DNA from: an uncultured Candidatus Thioglobus sp.
GTDB lineage: Bacteria; Pseudomonadota; Gammaproteobacteria; PS1; Pseudothioglobaceae
Length of the DNA stretch: 60,584 bases
Reading direction: 5' to 3'
NCBI GenBank assembly: GCA_905614365.1
Contig: CAJQSO010000007.1
Coordinates: 1 to 60,584, forward strand
The notes beneath the pieces are model-generated. The model searched no databases, was not told where the DNA came from, and worked only from the letters and a program-made list of their open reading frames with translations. Position numbers and translations under genes: made by a program. Shown here piece after piece: positions 8,955-18,862 of this stretch. Each line of letters starts with the position of its first letter. Position 1 is the stretch's first letter.

Positions 8955-10085
8955 CTAGCCTAAAAACTGAATCATTATACCTGCAGCGATTGCTGATCCT
9001 ATAACGCCAGCGACATTTGGTCCCATTGCATGCATAAGAAGGAAATTATTTGAATCAGCCTCAAGTCCAACTTTATTAGAGACACGAGCAGCCATTGGAA
9101 CTGCTGAAACTCCCGCAGAACCAATTAAAGGGTTAATTTTATTTTTACTAAAGACATTCATCAATTTTGCCATCAACAAGCCACACATTGTTCCAATAGA
9201 GAAGGCAACTAAGCCCAATAGTAATATTCCTAAAGTATCAAGTTGAAGAAACTTATCAGCCATTAATTTTGATCCTACTGCAAGGCCAAGAAAAATGGTT
9301 ACTATATTAATTAAAGCATTCTGAGTAGTGTCACTAAGGCGATCAACAACGCCAGATTCTTTCATTAAATTACCAAAAGCGAACATACCCAATAGAGGAG
9401 CAGCTGCGGGCAATAGAAGCGCAACAAGTAATAACAAAATAATTGGAAATACAATTTTTTCAACCTTTGAGACCTCACGTAACTGAACCATCTTGATTTT
9501 TCTTTCTTTTTCAGTAGTCATCACCCTCATAATTGGGGGCTGAATAAGAGGAACTAAGGCCATATATGAATATGAAGCAACCGCAATTGCTCCCAGTAAC
9601 TCTGGCGCAAGAATTGAAGCTACATAAATAGAGGTCGGACCATCCGCACCCCCAATAATTCCAATTGCAGCAGCCTGCTTCAAACTAAAGTCAAATACAC
9701 CAAGTACTGATAATCCTACTGCCCCTAAGAGTGTTGCAAAAATTCCAAACTGCGCAGCAGCTCCAAGTAAAAGGGTTTTAGGATTAGCAAGAAGTGGGCC
9801 AAAATCTGTTAAAGCGCCAACACCCATAAAAATGATTAAAGGAAAAGCGCCAGACTCAATACCAACAACATAGAATAGATGCAAAATTCCACCATCAATA
9901 GCTAAATTAGCTCCTGGTATATTACTTAAAAGAGCGCCAAAACCAATAGGTAGAAGTAAAAGAGGTTCGAATTTTTTTACGATTGCTAGATAGATTAACA
10001 AAATACCTACAAGAAGCATAAGGCCTTGGCCCCAATCCATTTGATATAAACCTGTGTTAACCCAAAGTAGTTTTAGTTGCTCCAT
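8955..10085 (-). CDS. oadB: Na+-pumping oxaloacetate decarboxylase, beta subunit (OadB)
   Basis: Integral membrane carboxybiotin decarboxylase of 376 aa. It decarboxylates carboxybiotin on OadA and couples this to sodium export. It is strongly hydrophobic with about nine membrane segments and carries family blocks [28 protein letters not shown] and [15 protein letters not shown], which contain the conserved Asp and Asn of the sodium path. Last gene of oadG-oadA-oadB. The same family serves methylmalonyl- and glutaconyl-CoA decarboxylases; OadA next door fixes the substrate. Confidence 0.95.
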   Translation of the reverse strand: MEQLKLLWVNTGLYQMDWGQGLMLLVGILLIYLAIVKKFEPLLLLPIGFGALLSNIPGANLAIDGGILHLFYVVGIESGAFPLIIFMGVGALTDFGPLLANPKTLLLGAAAQFGIFATLLGAVGLSVLGVFDFSLKQAAAIGIIGGADGPTSIYVASILAPELLGAIAVASYSYMALVPLIQPPIMRVMTTEKERKIKMVQLREVSKVEKIVFPIILLLLVALLLPAAAPLLGMFAFGNLMKESGVVDRLSDTTQNALINIVTIFLGLAVGSKLMADKFLQLDTLGILLLGLVAFSIGTMCGLLMAKLMNVFSKNKINPLIGSAGVSAVPMAARVSNKVGLEADSNNFLLMHAMGPNVAGVIGSAIAAGIMIQFLG

Positions 10086-10087
10086 AA

Positions 10088-11884
10088 CTAACCTAAAGAA
10101 AGAAGGAGCTGACCAACAGTTACTGAATCACCCTCTTTAACGCCAACATTTAAAACCACTCCAGAGCGTGTTGCTTTGATTTCAGTTTCCATCTTCATAG
10201 CTTCTAAAACAAGCAAAGTATCACCTTTTTTAACATTCTGATTAGGACTAACTAAAATTTTCCAAATAGTTCCTGATAGAGGCGCAGAAACATCCTCTTT
10301 TCCATTCAATAAAGGCTCAGAGCCCACCTGGGAATCTTCGGAACTTAATTCTGAAGCACCTGAGGAGGTCCCCATAGATTTTATCGTACCACCTGCTGAA
10401 ACGTTAACTGTATATGATTGACCTTTAAATGAAACAGTATATGTTCCTTCATCATCCTCATTAGTTGAAGAACTTATTGGCGCTTGAGGAACTGGTTCAA
10501 AGAAATCTGGATTATCTCTATTTTCTAAAAACTTAATTCCCACTTGTGGAAAAAGAGCGTAAGTTAATAGATCATCAATTTTCTCATCTGCAACTCTAAT
10601 GCCTTTCTCTGAAACAAGTTTATCAAACTCAGATTCAAGAATATCTAGCTCAGGCTCAATATTGTCTGCAGGTCGACATGTAATAGGGTCTAAACCCTCT
10701 AAAACTCTCTCTTGCAGATCTTTATCAACTGGAGCAGGCGCAGCACCATATTCACCTTTAAGTATGCCAGCTGACTCTCTGGTAATAGTTTTGTAGCGTT
10801 CACCAGTTAAAACATTAAGCACGGATTGAGTGCCAACAATTTGAGAGGTAGGAGTTACTAGGGGAATATAGCCCAAGTCTTTTCGAACTCGAGGTATTTC
10901 TAACAAAACTTCATCCATTTTATCAAGTGCATTTTGCTCTTTTAATTGGCTCTCCATATTAGTCAGCATACCGCCCGGAACTTGAGATGTTAGAATTCTT
11001 GAATCAACACCCTTCAATGACCCCTCAAACTTAGCATATTTAGCTCTGATTGGCTTAAAGTACTGATCAATTTCTTCAAGCTTTTTTAAATCTAAACCAG
11101 TTTTGCGAGGGCTTGCCTCTAAAATAGAAACAATAGAATTAGTTGCAGAATGACTGTAAGTCATACTCATCGAACCAATACAGGTATCAACGCGGTCTAT
11201 CCCAGCCTCAACAGCCTTAATAATGCTTGCAGTAGAAAGACCAGTTGTCGCGTGAGCATGAAGCTGAATTGGAATATCAATCGCTTTTTTTAATTTTTTA
11301 ACTAGGTCATAAGCAACATAGGGCTGTAATAGGCCAGCCATATCCTTAATACACAAAGAATGTGCGCCCATATCTTCAATTTTTTTAGCCATCTCAATCC
11401 ATAATGCAGTTGTATGGACAGGACTAACTGTATATGAAATCGTGCCTTGAGCATGCTGGTCAACTTTAACAGTTTGATCAATAGCAGTTTTAAGATTGCG
11501 CGTATCATTCATTGCGTCAAATATTCTTAAAACTCCAACACCATTATCAGCGCATCGATCAACAAATTTTCTAACTACATCGTCGCTGTAGTGACGGTAG
11601 CCCAATAAATTTTGGGCCCTAAGGAGCATTTGTTGAGGAGTATTAGGCATAACCTTTTTGATTTCACGTATTCTCTCCCAAGGATCCTCTCCAAGAAAAC
11701 GAATACAAGCATCAAAAGTTGCGCCACCCCAAGACTCCATTGACCAATAACCTATTTTGTCTAATTTTTCTGCAATAGGAAGCATGTCATCAATTCGCAT
11801 TCTAGTTGCAAAAAGCGATTGATGTCCATCCCTAAGAACAAGCTCAGTTATTTGGACTGGTTTATTATTTTCTTTGTTAGACAT
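10088..11884 (-). CDS. oadA: Oxaloacetate decarboxylase, alpha subunit (OadA)
   Basis: Biotin-dependent carboxyltransferase of 598 aa that moves CO2 from oxaloacetate to biotin, leaving pyruvate. Order: HMGL-like TIM-barrel carboxyltransferase domain (about 10-275, with LVLRDGHQS and the [10 protein letters not shown] metal site), a conserved PYC/OADA association region (about 290-460), a variable linker of mixed Ser/Glu/Gly, and a C-terminal biotinyl domain with EAMKMET, where K564 carries biotin. It lies 4 bases after oadG and 2 bases before oadB, one operon. bioF/bioH at the left edge fits a need for biotin. Confidence 0.96.
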   Translation of the reverse strand: MSNKENNKPVQITELVLRDGHQSLFATRMRIDDMLPIAEKLDKIGYWSMESWGGATFDACIRFLGEDPWERIREIKKVMPNTPQQMLLRAQNLLGYRHYSDDVVRKFVDRCADNGVGVLRIFDAMNDTRNLKTAIDQTVKVDQHAQGTISYTVSPVHTTALWIEMAKKIEDMGAHSLCIKDMAGLLQPYVAYDLVKKLKKAIDIPIQLHAHATTGLSTASIIKAVEAGIDRVDTCIGSMSMTYSHSATNSIVSILEASPRKTGLDLKKLEEIDQYFKPIRAKYAKFEGSLKGVDSRILTSQVPGGMLTNMESQLKEQNALDKMDEVLLEIPRVRKDLGYIPLVTPTSQIVGTQSVLNVLTGERYKTITRESAGILKGEYGAAPAPVDKDLQERVLEGLDPITCRPADNIEPELDILESEFDKLVSEKGIRVADEKIDDLLTYALFPQVGIKFLENRDNPDFFEPVPQAPISSSTNEDDEGTYTVSFKGQSYTVNVSAGGTIKSMGTSSGASELSSEDSQVGSEPLLNGKEDVSAPLSGTIWKILVSPNQNVKKGDTLLVLEAMKMETEIKATRSGVVLNVGVKEGDSVTVGQLLLSLG

Positions 11885-11888
11885 ATAA

Positions 11889-12122
11889 TTATCTCTGAGT
11901 ATGCATTTTTATTGCTGCCTCAATAATTGCTTTTGTTTTTTCATCAATCTCAATTATTGGATCAGATTCTAACGCAGAGGCGTCATTAGTTGTAGGTTGG
12001 ATTTTTGCTACAAGTAGCGACATTACATTTGTGACAACAACCATCAATGCAAGAAATACAAAAACGAAACCCATACCAAACATGGTTAAAGTTAGTGCAT
12101 CAGTTACAAAGTTGTTATCCAT
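11889..12122 (-). CDS. oadG: Oxaloacetate decarboxylase, gamma subunit (OadG)
   Basis: Small membrane subunit of 77 aa with one N-terminal helix (about 10-37, starting TLTMFGMGFVFVFL) and an acidic cytosolic tail ending KAIIEAAIKMHTQR. OadG anchors and stabilises the OadA-OadB complex. The sequence is short and variable, so the call rests on the helix pattern, the size and the place before oadA. It follows tRNA-Leu by 22 bases on the same strand. Confidence 0.9.
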   Translation of the reverse strand: MDNNFVTDALTLTMFGMGFVFVFLALMVVVTNVMSLLVAKIQPTTNDASALESDPIIEIDEKTKAIIEAAIKMHTQR

Positions 12123-12144
12123 TTTATTACATCCTAAACAAGTT

Positions 12145-12231
12145 TGGTACCAGTGGCCGGGCTCGAACCGGCACTCCCGTGAAGGAACCGGATTTTGAAT
12201 CCGGCGTGTCTACCAATTCCACCACACTGGC
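12145..12231 (-). tRNA. tRNA-Leu (anticodon CAA)
   Basis: Read on the minus strand, an 87-base cloverleaf starts GCCAGTG and ends CACTGGT-A-CCA, so the acceptor stem closes and CCA is encoded. The D-loop has TGGTAGACA, the anticodon stem is GGATT-CAA-AATCC, the long variable arm marks a class II tRNA, and the T-loop is GGTTCGAGCC. The A discriminator fits leucine. It lies between infA and oadG on their strand and may be co-transcribed with them. Confidence 0.96.
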
Positions 12232-12242
12232 TTATCTAAGGT

Positions 12243-12461
12243 TTATTTATGTCTGAAAGTAATTCTTCCTTTAGTTAAATCATAAGGAGTCATTTCAACA
12301 GTTACCTTGTCGCCAGGAAGTATGCGTATATAGTGCTTACGAATCTTTCCAGAAATATGAGCAAGAACGCTATGTCCATTTTCCAATTCAACTTTAAAAG
12401 TTGTATTGGGTAATTTTTCTTTTACGACGCCTTCTAACTCAATGTAATCACTTTTTGACAT
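12243..12461 (-). CDS. infA: Translation initiation factor IF-1
   Basis: A 72-aa S1/OB-fold protein that binds the 30S A site during initiation. It has the IF-1 blocks [38 protein letters not shown] and [11 protein letters not shown]. It ends 12 bases before the tRNA-Leu gene on the same strand. Confidence 0.97.
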   Translation of the reverse strand: MSKSDYIELEGVVKEKLPNTTFKVELENGHSVLAHISGKIRKHYIRILPGDKVTVEMTPYDLTKGRITFRHK

Positions 12462-12500
12462 ATTTATTTAATAAGAATATTAATTTAAAAACCAAGTAGC

Positions 12501-12506
12501 ATTATA
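12501..12506 (-). promoter_or_regulatory. Candidate -10 box upstream of infA
   Basis: On the minus strand this reads TATAAT, 39 bases before the infA ATG. A matching -35 at 17 bases is weak. It is the only consensus -10 in the gap between infA and the next gene upstream and could drive infA, tRNA-Leu and possibly oadGAB. Confidence 0.45.
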
Positions 12507-12578
12507 CCTAATTACCTTTCATTTTTACAGTATGAATCAGGACGAACAGCACCTCATCAATAATAATAAAATTAAAGA

Positions 12579-13028
12579 TTAATGGAAGTGTCTTTTTGAA
12601 TGAACCCAGCCTTGGAGCTTTTGAAAATCTGTCTTCTTAGCAGGTTGTACGATTTTTTCTAACTCAACTAATCTTTCATTTAACTCATTAAAAGCATTCG
12701 TATAATGCTTGCTCTTAATAGACTCTTGATACAATTTTGATTTCAAAGTAGCAATTACTGATACAAGGTCCTGATCATTACTGGCATCACTCACCTGCTC
12801 TCCTTGGCTTAACTTGACTTGGGTATCTTGGAAGCGCTTTAAGTGTTGAGTAGCTTGTGAGTCAACAAGAGAATTTGCGTTATTAATAGCTAAATTACTA
12901 GGGTTAAAAGGTGCAATCCTTTCAGAGATATTTAAATCATGGAGGGAACCACGAGTTGTTGGTTGTTGGATGGTAAAACCACTGACGCCAAGTAAGCGTG
13001 CCATCCATGAAATACCGAATTTAATCAC
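12579..13028 (-). CDS. Hypothetical protein downstream of hemD
   Basis: A 149-aa protein I do not recognise. The N-terminus (MIKFGISWMARLLGV) is weakly amphipathic, the middle is polar and Ser/Asn/Gln-rich, and residues 85-130 look helical and possibly coiled-coil (repeated Leu with Glu/Lys, ending NERLVELEKIV). It has no Cys, no clear membrane segment and no known motif. It follows hemD by 59 bases on the same strand, where other gammaproteobacteria carry hemX/hemY, but it does not resemble HemX. Confidence 0.6.
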   Translation of the reverse strand: MIKFGISWMARLLGVSGFTIQQPTTRGSLHDLNISERIAPFNPSNLAINNANSLVDSQATQHLKRFQDTQVKLSQGEQVSDASNDQDLVSVIATLKSKLYQESIKSKHYTNAFNELNERLVELEKIVQPAKKTDFQKLQGWVHSKRHFH

Positions 13029-13087
13029 CTGAACTCCCGATATAGTTTAATGTATGTTACCCAATCCTTTTAAGCTTGTGAGTTTTT

Positions 13088-13807
13088 TTAAATTATTAAT
13101 TCATTTATTAGATCCTGATCAGAAGGATTCAGTGTAACTTTTATATTTTCAAAGCCTAGACTCTCTGCCAAAACTCTAATTTTCGGACTAAAAACAATAA
13201 GTTTTCTTGACTTAAAATTTTTAAAATTATCAGGTGAGTCAAGATTTAATAGGCGAACAATATTAGAAAGGCTTTCATTGCTACTTGCCATTAGAACCCC
13301 CTTTGGAGAATTTAAAAATACTTCAATTGATTCAGTATGAAGTTTTGTGAGCTCACAGGGCAAGCGCTTATAGACTTCAAGATAATCAACCTGATTCAAT
13401 TTTTTTAAATTATTCTTTAGCGTTTCTGATCCCCCCTTCCCTCTAACAATAAGAATTTTCTTATCAATTAACTCTGAACATTCTTGCATTGCCAATAACT
13501 CTTTACTGGATGCATTGACCTTAGGAAAGCAATCAACTTTAATATTTTTATCAATGAGTCTTTTAGCAGTAACGGGGCCAACTGCAAATACCTTAAATGA
13601 GCTAGCAAACAATTTTTTAAAATAATCTTCGGCATAATTAACCGCATTAACACTTATAAAAATAATGACATCATAGTTCTTACTCAAAACTTCAGTGTTT
13701 ATTTTTTTTACTTCAAAGCTGGGAAAAAAAACATACTCAATATCAGATTCATCTAAAAGCATTTTTAGATTTTCAGTCTGTGCTAATGGTCGAGTTATAA
13801 GTATCAT
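13088..13807 (-). CDS. hemD: Uroporphyrinogen-III synthase (HemD)
   Basis: A 239-aa enzyme that closes hydroxymethylbilane to uroporphyrinogen III in heme/siroheme synthesis. The family is poorly conserved, but the start ILITRPLAQTENL, the FISVNAVNY segment, FAVGPVTAKRL and the two-lobed layout are characteristic. hemC is not adjacent. Siroheme, made through this step, is the cofactor of DsrAB in the Dsr pathway to which the nearby dsr genes belong. Confidence 0.9.
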   Translation of the reverse strand: MILITRPLAQTENLKMLLDESDIEYVFFPSFEVKKINTEVLSKNYDVIIFISVNAVNYAEDYFKKLFASSFKVFAVGPVTAKRLIDKNIKVDCFPKVNASSKELLAMQECSELIDKKILIVRGKGGSETLKNNLKKLNQVDYLEVYKRLPCELTKLHTESIEVFLNSPKGVLMASSNESLSNIVRLLNLDSPDNFKNFKSRKLIVFSPKIRVLAESLGFENIKVTLNPSDQDLINELII

Positions 13808-13920
13808 TGATTCATTATAAATACATACTTTTAAGATTATCTTTAATGTTTGTTAAAACACGTTAATCTTTAGTAGGTAAATTAGAGGCTCTGTTTTTTA
13901 AATTCTAACTTGGATGACTT

Positions 13921-13926
13921 TATAAT
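13921..13926 (+). promoter_or_regulatory. -10 box for the yrbG-tsaE-amiB operon
   Basis: TATAAT 29 bases before the antiporter ATG, in the divergent gap from hemD. The -35 position (about 13898-13903) is a poor match. Confidence 0.45.
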
Positions 13927-13954
13927 AGACATCATAATAATTTAATATAAGAAC

Positions 13955-14905
13955 ATGTTACTACCAATTTTATCTCTTCTAGCTGGCTTCTTACTTCTAA
14001 TGTGGAGTGCTGATGCTTTCACTGATAATGGGGCTAAAATTGCACGAATATTTAATATCTCACCTCTAGTGATTGGCCTGCTCGTTTTTGGATTTGGCAC
14101 GTCGGCTCCTGAAATGTTAGTCTCAGGACTTGCAGCATATGATGGGATACCTGAAATGAGCATAGGAAATGCATTTGGTTCAAATATTTTTAATATAGGT
14201 TTGGTACTAGGTGTTACTGCAATTATTCTCCCTATTACAGTTGAAAAATCTGTACTAAAGAAAGAATGGTTATACTTATTTTTATCAACTCTAATTGTAG
14301 GTTTTTTATTATTAGATGGGTTTCTAAGCTTTACTGATGGCTTAATACTTCTATCCTTATTATTACTATTTCTCATTAATGTATTTAGAGAATCAAAAAA
14401 AGGCAGCCCTATTGATGCTGATATTCTCGAAATTAATTCCCAGAATCAAGATAAGGGGCGGACTTGGCTGCTCTTAATTGTATCTCTTATTATATTAGTT
14501 TCTAGTGCAAAACTTGTAGTCTGGGGTGGGGTCAGTATTGCTGAATTTTTTGAAATTGATAAACTAATTATTGGATTAACTGTTGTAGCACTTGGCACAA
14601 GCCTTCCTGAGCTTGCTGTTTCAATAAGCAGCGCGTTAAAAAAACAACATCAAATGGTCATTGGTAATATTATTGGGTCAAACTTATTTAACACTTTAGG
14701 AGTCCTTGCAATTCCAGCCTTAATAGTGCCCTTTACTCCAGAACTGATCTTAAAAGTTCCACCAGAAGTAATGAGTCGAGACTTTGTCTACATGTTAATA
14801 CTAACCCTGTTAATTGTAATTCTTTCAATGAGACTTAAAATTAGTCGTTTTGGTGGTTTTATTTTATTAACTGCTTTGTCTATTTATTTGTATCAATTGT
14901 TTTGA
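13955..14905 (+). CDS. Calcium/sodium antiporter, YrbG family
   Basis: Inner-membrane cation exchanger of 316 aa with about ten membrane helices. The two inverted alpha-repeats of the CaCA family are clear: GFGTSAPEMLVS near residues 46-57 and ALGTSLPELAVS near 208-219, each with the ion-binding Glu. A hydrophilic loop (about 143-170) separates the halves. It probably exchanges Na+ for Ca2+; the true ion is inferred from the family. It overlaps tsaE by 4 bases. Confidence 0.92.
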   Translation: MLLPILSLLAGFLLLMWSADAFTDNGAKIARIFNISPLVIGLLVFGFGTSAPEMLVSGLAAYDGIPEMSIGNAFGSNIFNIGLVLGVTAIILPITVEKSVLKKEWLYLFLSTLIVGFLLLDGFLSFTDGLILLSLLLLFLINVFRESKKGSPIDADILEINSQNQDKGRTWLLLIVSLIILVSSAKLVVWGGVSIAEFFEIDKLIIGLTVVALGTSLPELAVSISSALKKQHQMVIGNIIGSNLFNTLGVLAIPALIVPFTPELILKVPPEVMSRDFVYMLILTLLIVILSMRLKISRFGGFILLTALSIYLYQLF

Positions 14906-15360
14906 ATTTGGTTTTTAAAGATCTTCATGGCACTCAAGAGTTGGGTAGAAAACTTGCGCAATGTTGCTCTAACCTAGAAAGCTCATGCGTAATATACTTA
15001 ATTGGTGATCTTGGGGCTGGAAAAACGACTCTAGCGCAAAACTTTATTGGATACTTTGGGTTTGATAAAGTAAAAAGTCCCACTTATACTTTAGTTGAAA
15101 GCTATCAAAATGAATCAATAGATATTCACCATTTTGATTGCTACCGACTTAGTGATCCAGAAGAGTTAGAGTACATTGGAATTCGTGAATATCTTAAGCC
15201 AAATAGCCTTCAACTTATTGAGTGGCCAGAATTAGGTAAAGGAGCTATTGCACATTCTGATATATCAATCAATATAAGTGGAAGTGGCGACATAAGAACA
15301 CTAAACATCACATCTCAAACTAAAATAGGAAAATTAATTTTAGAATGCGCTATTGGATAA
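14902..15360 (+). CDS. tsaE: tRNA threonylcarbamoyladenosine biosynthesis ATPase (TsaE)
   Basis: P-loop protein of 152 aa needed with TsaB, TsaC and TsaD to form t6A37 in ANN-reading tRNAs. Walker A is GDLGAGKTTL, followed by VKSPTYTLVE and HHFDCYRL, all diagnostic. The start is a TTG inside the TTGA overlap with the antiporter stop. The frame runs 16 bases into amiB, the usual gammaproteobacterial tsaE-amiB pair. Confidence 0.95.
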   Translation: MNLVFKDLHGTQELGRKLAQCCSNLESSCVIYLIGDLGAGKTTLAQNFIGYFGFDKVKSPTYTLVESYQNESIDIHHFDCYRLSDPEELEYIGIREYLKPNSLQLIEWPELGKGAIAHSDISINISGSGDIRTLNITSQTKIGKLILECAIG

Positions 15361-16487
15361 GTTTGATTATTGCTGTATTTGCTACCTCATCATTTAGTGA
15401 AGAAAAGACTTCACTTTATGATTTTAGGTACTGGACCGCTCCAGATCAAACTCGAATTGTTATTGATAAAGAAGAGGACACCCTCTTTAATATAACCAAT
15501 ACTGATAAGGTTGTAATTATAAGTTTTGATGATGCTGAAGTATTGTCTGAAACTTTTTCAAATATTTTTTTTAATGATGACAGAATACAAAAAGTTCTGA
15601 TTAAGAGAGACAAGAGAACTATTAAGCTAATCGTTCATATTAATAAAAATTTTAAAGTTAAGTACTTCACCCTGCAGCCTAATGCAAAATATAAGTTTCA
15701 TCGACTTGTAGTAGATATTATTGACCTCGAGTCTCAGATAAAGATACAAGACATAAAAGCTACAAAAGAAGTAAAAAATGTAAAAAAATCAGCTCAAATA
15801 AGTCAAAAAATTATCTTAGTTGATGCTGGTCATGGCGGTGAAGATTCAGGAGCTATTGGTAAAAATAAATCGCAAGAAAAATCTGTAAATTTGGCAATTG
15901 CCAAAAAACTTGTAGCAATCATTAATAAAAATAGTGATCTAAAAGCTGTTCTAACTAGGAGTGGGGACTACTATATTCCACTGACTAAAAGAATAACCAT
16001 AGCCCAAAAAGAAAATGCAACCATGTTTATTTCTATTCACGCAGACTCTGTTGAAAGCTCAACTGCAAAAGGTGCTTCAATTTATACCTTAAGTGAGAAA
16101 GGAAATAACAGCAAACTAGCTCAGCAATTGGAAAAATCTCAAAACTTAGTGGATCAGTTTGGAGGCGTTGAAACTGTAATTGATAATGATCAATTTTTGA
16201 AAAATATTTTGTCAGATTTTTCAAGAAAAGATCGAGATATGCAATCATTTAACCTTGCTATGGACATAATCAGTGAGCTTGAAAAAATTGGACCAATCCA
16301 TAAAAAAGTACCTCAAAAGGCTAACTTTGTAGTATTAAAATCTCCAAGCATACCTTCAGTTCTTATTGAAACTGCATTTATATCAAATCCAACTCAAGAA
16401 AAACGTTTGACTAATAGCACACAACAGAAAAAAATTGCAGAATCAATATACAAAGGAATACTTAATTACTACAAAAAACTAGAGTAG
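15345..16487 (+). CDS. amiB: N-acetylmuramoyl-L-alanine amidase, AmiB/AmiC type
   Basis: Periplasmic zinc amidase of 380 aa that splits septal peptidoglycan during cell separation. It has a signal peptide (about 1-19), an N-terminal AMIN-like domain (about 24-110), then Amidase_3 from about 152 to the end. Zinc ligands are in DAGHGGED, QEKSVNL and SIHAD; the catalytic Glu is in VLIETAF. There is no LysM tail, unlike E. coli AmiB. A helix-containing insert around 240-290 may be the EnvC/NlpD-regulated segment. The tsaE neighbour favours amiB. Confidence 0.93.
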   Translation: MRYWISLIIAVFATSSFSEEKTSLYDFRYWTAPDQTRIVIDKEEDTLFNITNTDKVVIISFDDAEVLSETFSNIFFNDDRIQKVLIKRDKRTIKLIVHINKNFKVKYFTLQPNAKYKFHRLVVDIIDLESQIKIQDIKATKEVKNVKKSAQISQKIILVDAGHGGEDSGAIGKNKSQEKSVNLAIAKKLVAIINKNSDLKAVLTRSGDYYIPLTKRITIAQKENATMFISIHADSVESSTAKGASIYTLSEKGNNSKLAQQLEKSQNLVDQFGGVETVIDNDQFLKNILSDFSRKDRDMQSFNLAMDIISELEKIGPIHKKVPQKANFVVLKSPSIPSVLIETAFISNPTQEKRLTNSTQQKKIAESIYKGILNYYKKLE

Positions 16488-16505
16488 TTATTTATAGCTT
16501 CTAGC

Positions 16506-18038
16506 TTAAGTTTCTGAATCTTTAGTTAAAATAATTGCATCACTTACCAATTGGTGAACGCTTACAATCATGTATGGGTCAAAATCATAATTTGGTAGTA
16601 CCTTTGAAAACTGTGATTTACATATAGCGCATATAGCAGCTAATGTGTTTACACCATTGTCTTGTTCACTTCGCTTTAAGGCATGCATTCTTGGTTTTGC
16701 TCCCTTTATTCTTAAATCAATAAGATCGTCGGTAAGAAGTCCTCCACCACCACCACAACAAAAAGTAGCAGACTTTATTGTGGATTTATGCATATCTGAA
16801 AAGTTATTACACGCCGCCTTGATTACCTCTCTTGGAAGAATAAACTGGCCATTTTCAATATCACCCATATTACTTCCACGAGCAACATTACACGAGTCAT
16901 GGAAAGTGACAACTCGATGATCATTTTTAGACTTATCAAATGATAATTTATCTCTTTGAATTAAATCATACGTAAACTCAATCATATGTTGTGGCTGCGG
17001 ATAGTTGCTATCTAATTGGTTTTGAAGTTTTAATGAATATTCATCACTACCCCCGCTACCTAAACCGGTGAGAGTATTCCAAAAACTATAAGCTACTCGC
17101 CACGCATGTCCGCACTCGCCAACCACGACACGTTTAACATTTAAGTCAAGTGCTGCCTTGCGAATTCGCAATGCTCCTTGCCTCATAACATCATAATTAC
17201 CAATAAACATGCCGAAATTTGCAGCCTCTGAAGCATAAGAACTTAATGTCCAACTTACACCGCTTTGATGAAAAACTTTAGCATAACCAATAAGTCCATC
17301 AATATGTGGTTCAGCAAAAAAATCAGCTGAAGGAGTAACCATTAAAACTTCAGAATTTTTAATATCTAAGGGCAACTTCACACTAGCACCCGTCTCCTCT
17401 TCAATCTCTTCCTCTAAGTCAGCTAATGTATCTCTTAAAGCTGGCTCAGGCATGCCTAAATTATTTCCAATTTTATTAATTTTTCCTAAAATTTGGTTAG
17501 GATATTTTTGGCCTACACCAATTGCATTCATTATCTCTCGAGCTGCCATTGAAATTTCAGCAGTATCAATTCCAATTGGGCAGAATACCGCACATCTTCG
17601 ACATTGTGAGCATTGATGAAAGTAGTTATACCAATCATCAAGCATATCCTCATCAAAGTCTTTAGCACCTACTAGTTTTGGAAAATATTTCCCTGCAAAA
17701 GTAAAGTGCCTCCTATAAACACTTCTAAATAAATCTTGCCTAGCAACTGGCATATTTTTGGGATCGGCAGTTCCTAAATAATAGTGACACTTATCAGTGC
17801 AGACACCGCACTTCATACAAGAGTCCAAAAATACTTGGACAGAACGATATTTAGATTTAGTTTCAGCAATTTTATTAATTGCTACTTGCTGCCAATTATC
17901 AACTTTTTCACCTGGAAATCCGAGGTCTTTCTGTATTTCTATACTGGCTTTAAAAGGTCCATTACCAGCCATTGAATCTTTCTTTAGTGGCGGAATTGCA
18001 AGATATGTAGGAAATTTTTCGATACTATTTATTGACAT
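16506..18038 (-). CDS. dsrK: Sulfur-metabolism iron-sulfur protein DsrK
   Basis: Cytoplasmic HdrD-like subunit of the membrane DsrMK(JOP) complex, 510 aa, close to the A. vinosum protein in size. Two ferredoxin-type [4Fe-4S] motifs are visible (CMKCGVCTDKC with a following YYLGT segment, about 54-64, and CSQCRRCAVFCP, about 122-133). The CCG-type site of heterodisulfide reductases appears as FHDSCN, then FCCGGGGG, then CAICK. DsrK is thought to exchange electrons with the DsrC disulfide or trisulfide. It follows dsrM by 2 bases. No dsrL, J, O or P follows; the next gene is the convergent amidase. Confidence 0.95.
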   Translation of the reverse strand: MSINSIEKFPTYLAIPPLKKDSMAGNGPFKASIEIQKDLGFPGEKVDNWQQVAINKIAETKSKYRSVQVFLDSCMKCGVCTDKCHYYLGTADPKNMPVARQDLFRSVYRRHFTFAGKYFPKLVGAKDFDEDMLDDWYNYFHQCSQCRRCAVFCPIGIDTAEISMAAREIMNAIGVGQKYPNQILGKINKIGNNLGMPEPALRDTLADLEEEIEEETGASVKLPLDIKNSEVLMVTPSADFFAEPHIDGLIGYAKVFHQSGVSWTLSSYASEAANFGMFIGNYDVMRQGALRIRKAALDLNVKRVVVGECGHAWRVAYSFWNTLTGLGSGGSDEYSLKLQNQLDSNYPQPQHMIEFTYDLIQRDKLSFDKSKNDHRVVTFHDSCNVARGSNMGDIENGQFILPREVIKAACNNFSDMHKSTIKSATFCCGGGGGLLTDDLIDLRIKGAKPRMHALKRSEQDNGVNTLAAICAICKSQFSKVLPNYDFDPYMIVSVHQLVSDAIILTKDSET

Positions 18039-18040
18039 AA

Positions 18041-18814
18041 TTAACTCCCTTTATCCTGATTGTGATCGAGATCAATTTTAGTATTTTTTTCTTTTTGCAT
18101 AGCCCAATTAGAGATATGCCTTTTTTTACGTGCATCATCTACTTGATTAAGCGTAGGAGCAAAAAATATACCAGGTCCATGTAATAATTTTGATATTGGG
18201 AAAATAGCTATAAGAAAGAAGACTGGAAAAATATGAGCTAAGAAAATTGCCTCTTTTGGTAATTCAGACCATTGAAAAGTAATCAAACCTTCTGCAAAAT
18301 TTTTAACTAGAAGCATATTTGGATGATTATTTGCAAAGGTCATTAACATTCCACTTGCACCAATCAAAATTATTAATAGCAGCATAAGATAATCTGATGG
18401 CGCTGAAATATATCTAACTCTATCTACAAAAATTCTTCTACCTAGTAATCCAATCAAACCAAAAATAAGGGGATAAGCAGCATATTTTAATGGTTCAGTT
18501 TTAAGCAATATTAAAGGAATTTCGCCAGGCCAAAAATAAACTAAATGACGAAAAAAAAGAAGGACAAGAGCAAGGTGAAAACTCCAGCCAAAAAGCCAAG
18601 TCCATTTACTTGATTTAAAAAGAGTTGCAAATAAAAAAACTTCTTTAGCAAGCCTTAAAAATACTCCAGATTTTGTTAATGGAGCAGGTGCAATAGGTAT
18701 CTTAAGCGGCGCAGGAGTATTCCAATATTGAACAACCTTATAAGAGAGGCCTGTAATAAAGATTAATACAGAAAAGTAGAAAAAGAGTGTAAAAAAAATG
18801 CTGATTAATGACAT
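18041..18814 (-). CDS. dsrM: Membrane cytochrome b subunit DsrM
   Basis: NarI-like di-heme cytochrome b of 257 aa, similar in length to DsrM of purple sulfur bacteria. About five membrane helices, roughly 4-26, 70-92, 108-126, 140-160 and 190-212, with candidate heme-ligand histidines in WSFHLAL, FFRHLVY, LAHIFP and KLLHGPG. It passes electrons between the quinone pool and DsrK. The C-terminal tail is polar and basic. It is placed between dsrC and dsrK in one operon. Confidence 0.93.
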   Translation of the reverse strand: MSLISIFFTLFFYFSVLIFITGLSYKVVQYWNTPAPLKIPIAPAPLTKSGVFLRLAKEVFLFATLFKSSKWTWLFGWSFHLALVLLFFRHLVYFWPGEIPLILLKTEPLKYAAYPLIFGLIGLLGRRIFVDRVRYISAPSDYLMLLLIILIGASGMLMTFANNHPNMLLVKNFAEGLITFQWSELPKEAIFLAHIFPVFFLIAIFPISKLLHGPGIFFAPTLNQVDDARKKRHISNWAMQKEKNTKIDLDHNQDKGS

Positions 18815-18862
18815 ATGACTTATCTTTTATCCCAAAATGGAAGTCAAGGCTTATTTATCAGG

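Noticed and set aside
12047-12256. Plus-strand open frame covering the tRNA region
   Set aside because: It reads through the tRNA-Leu gene antisense; the clear cloverleaf explains the sequence.
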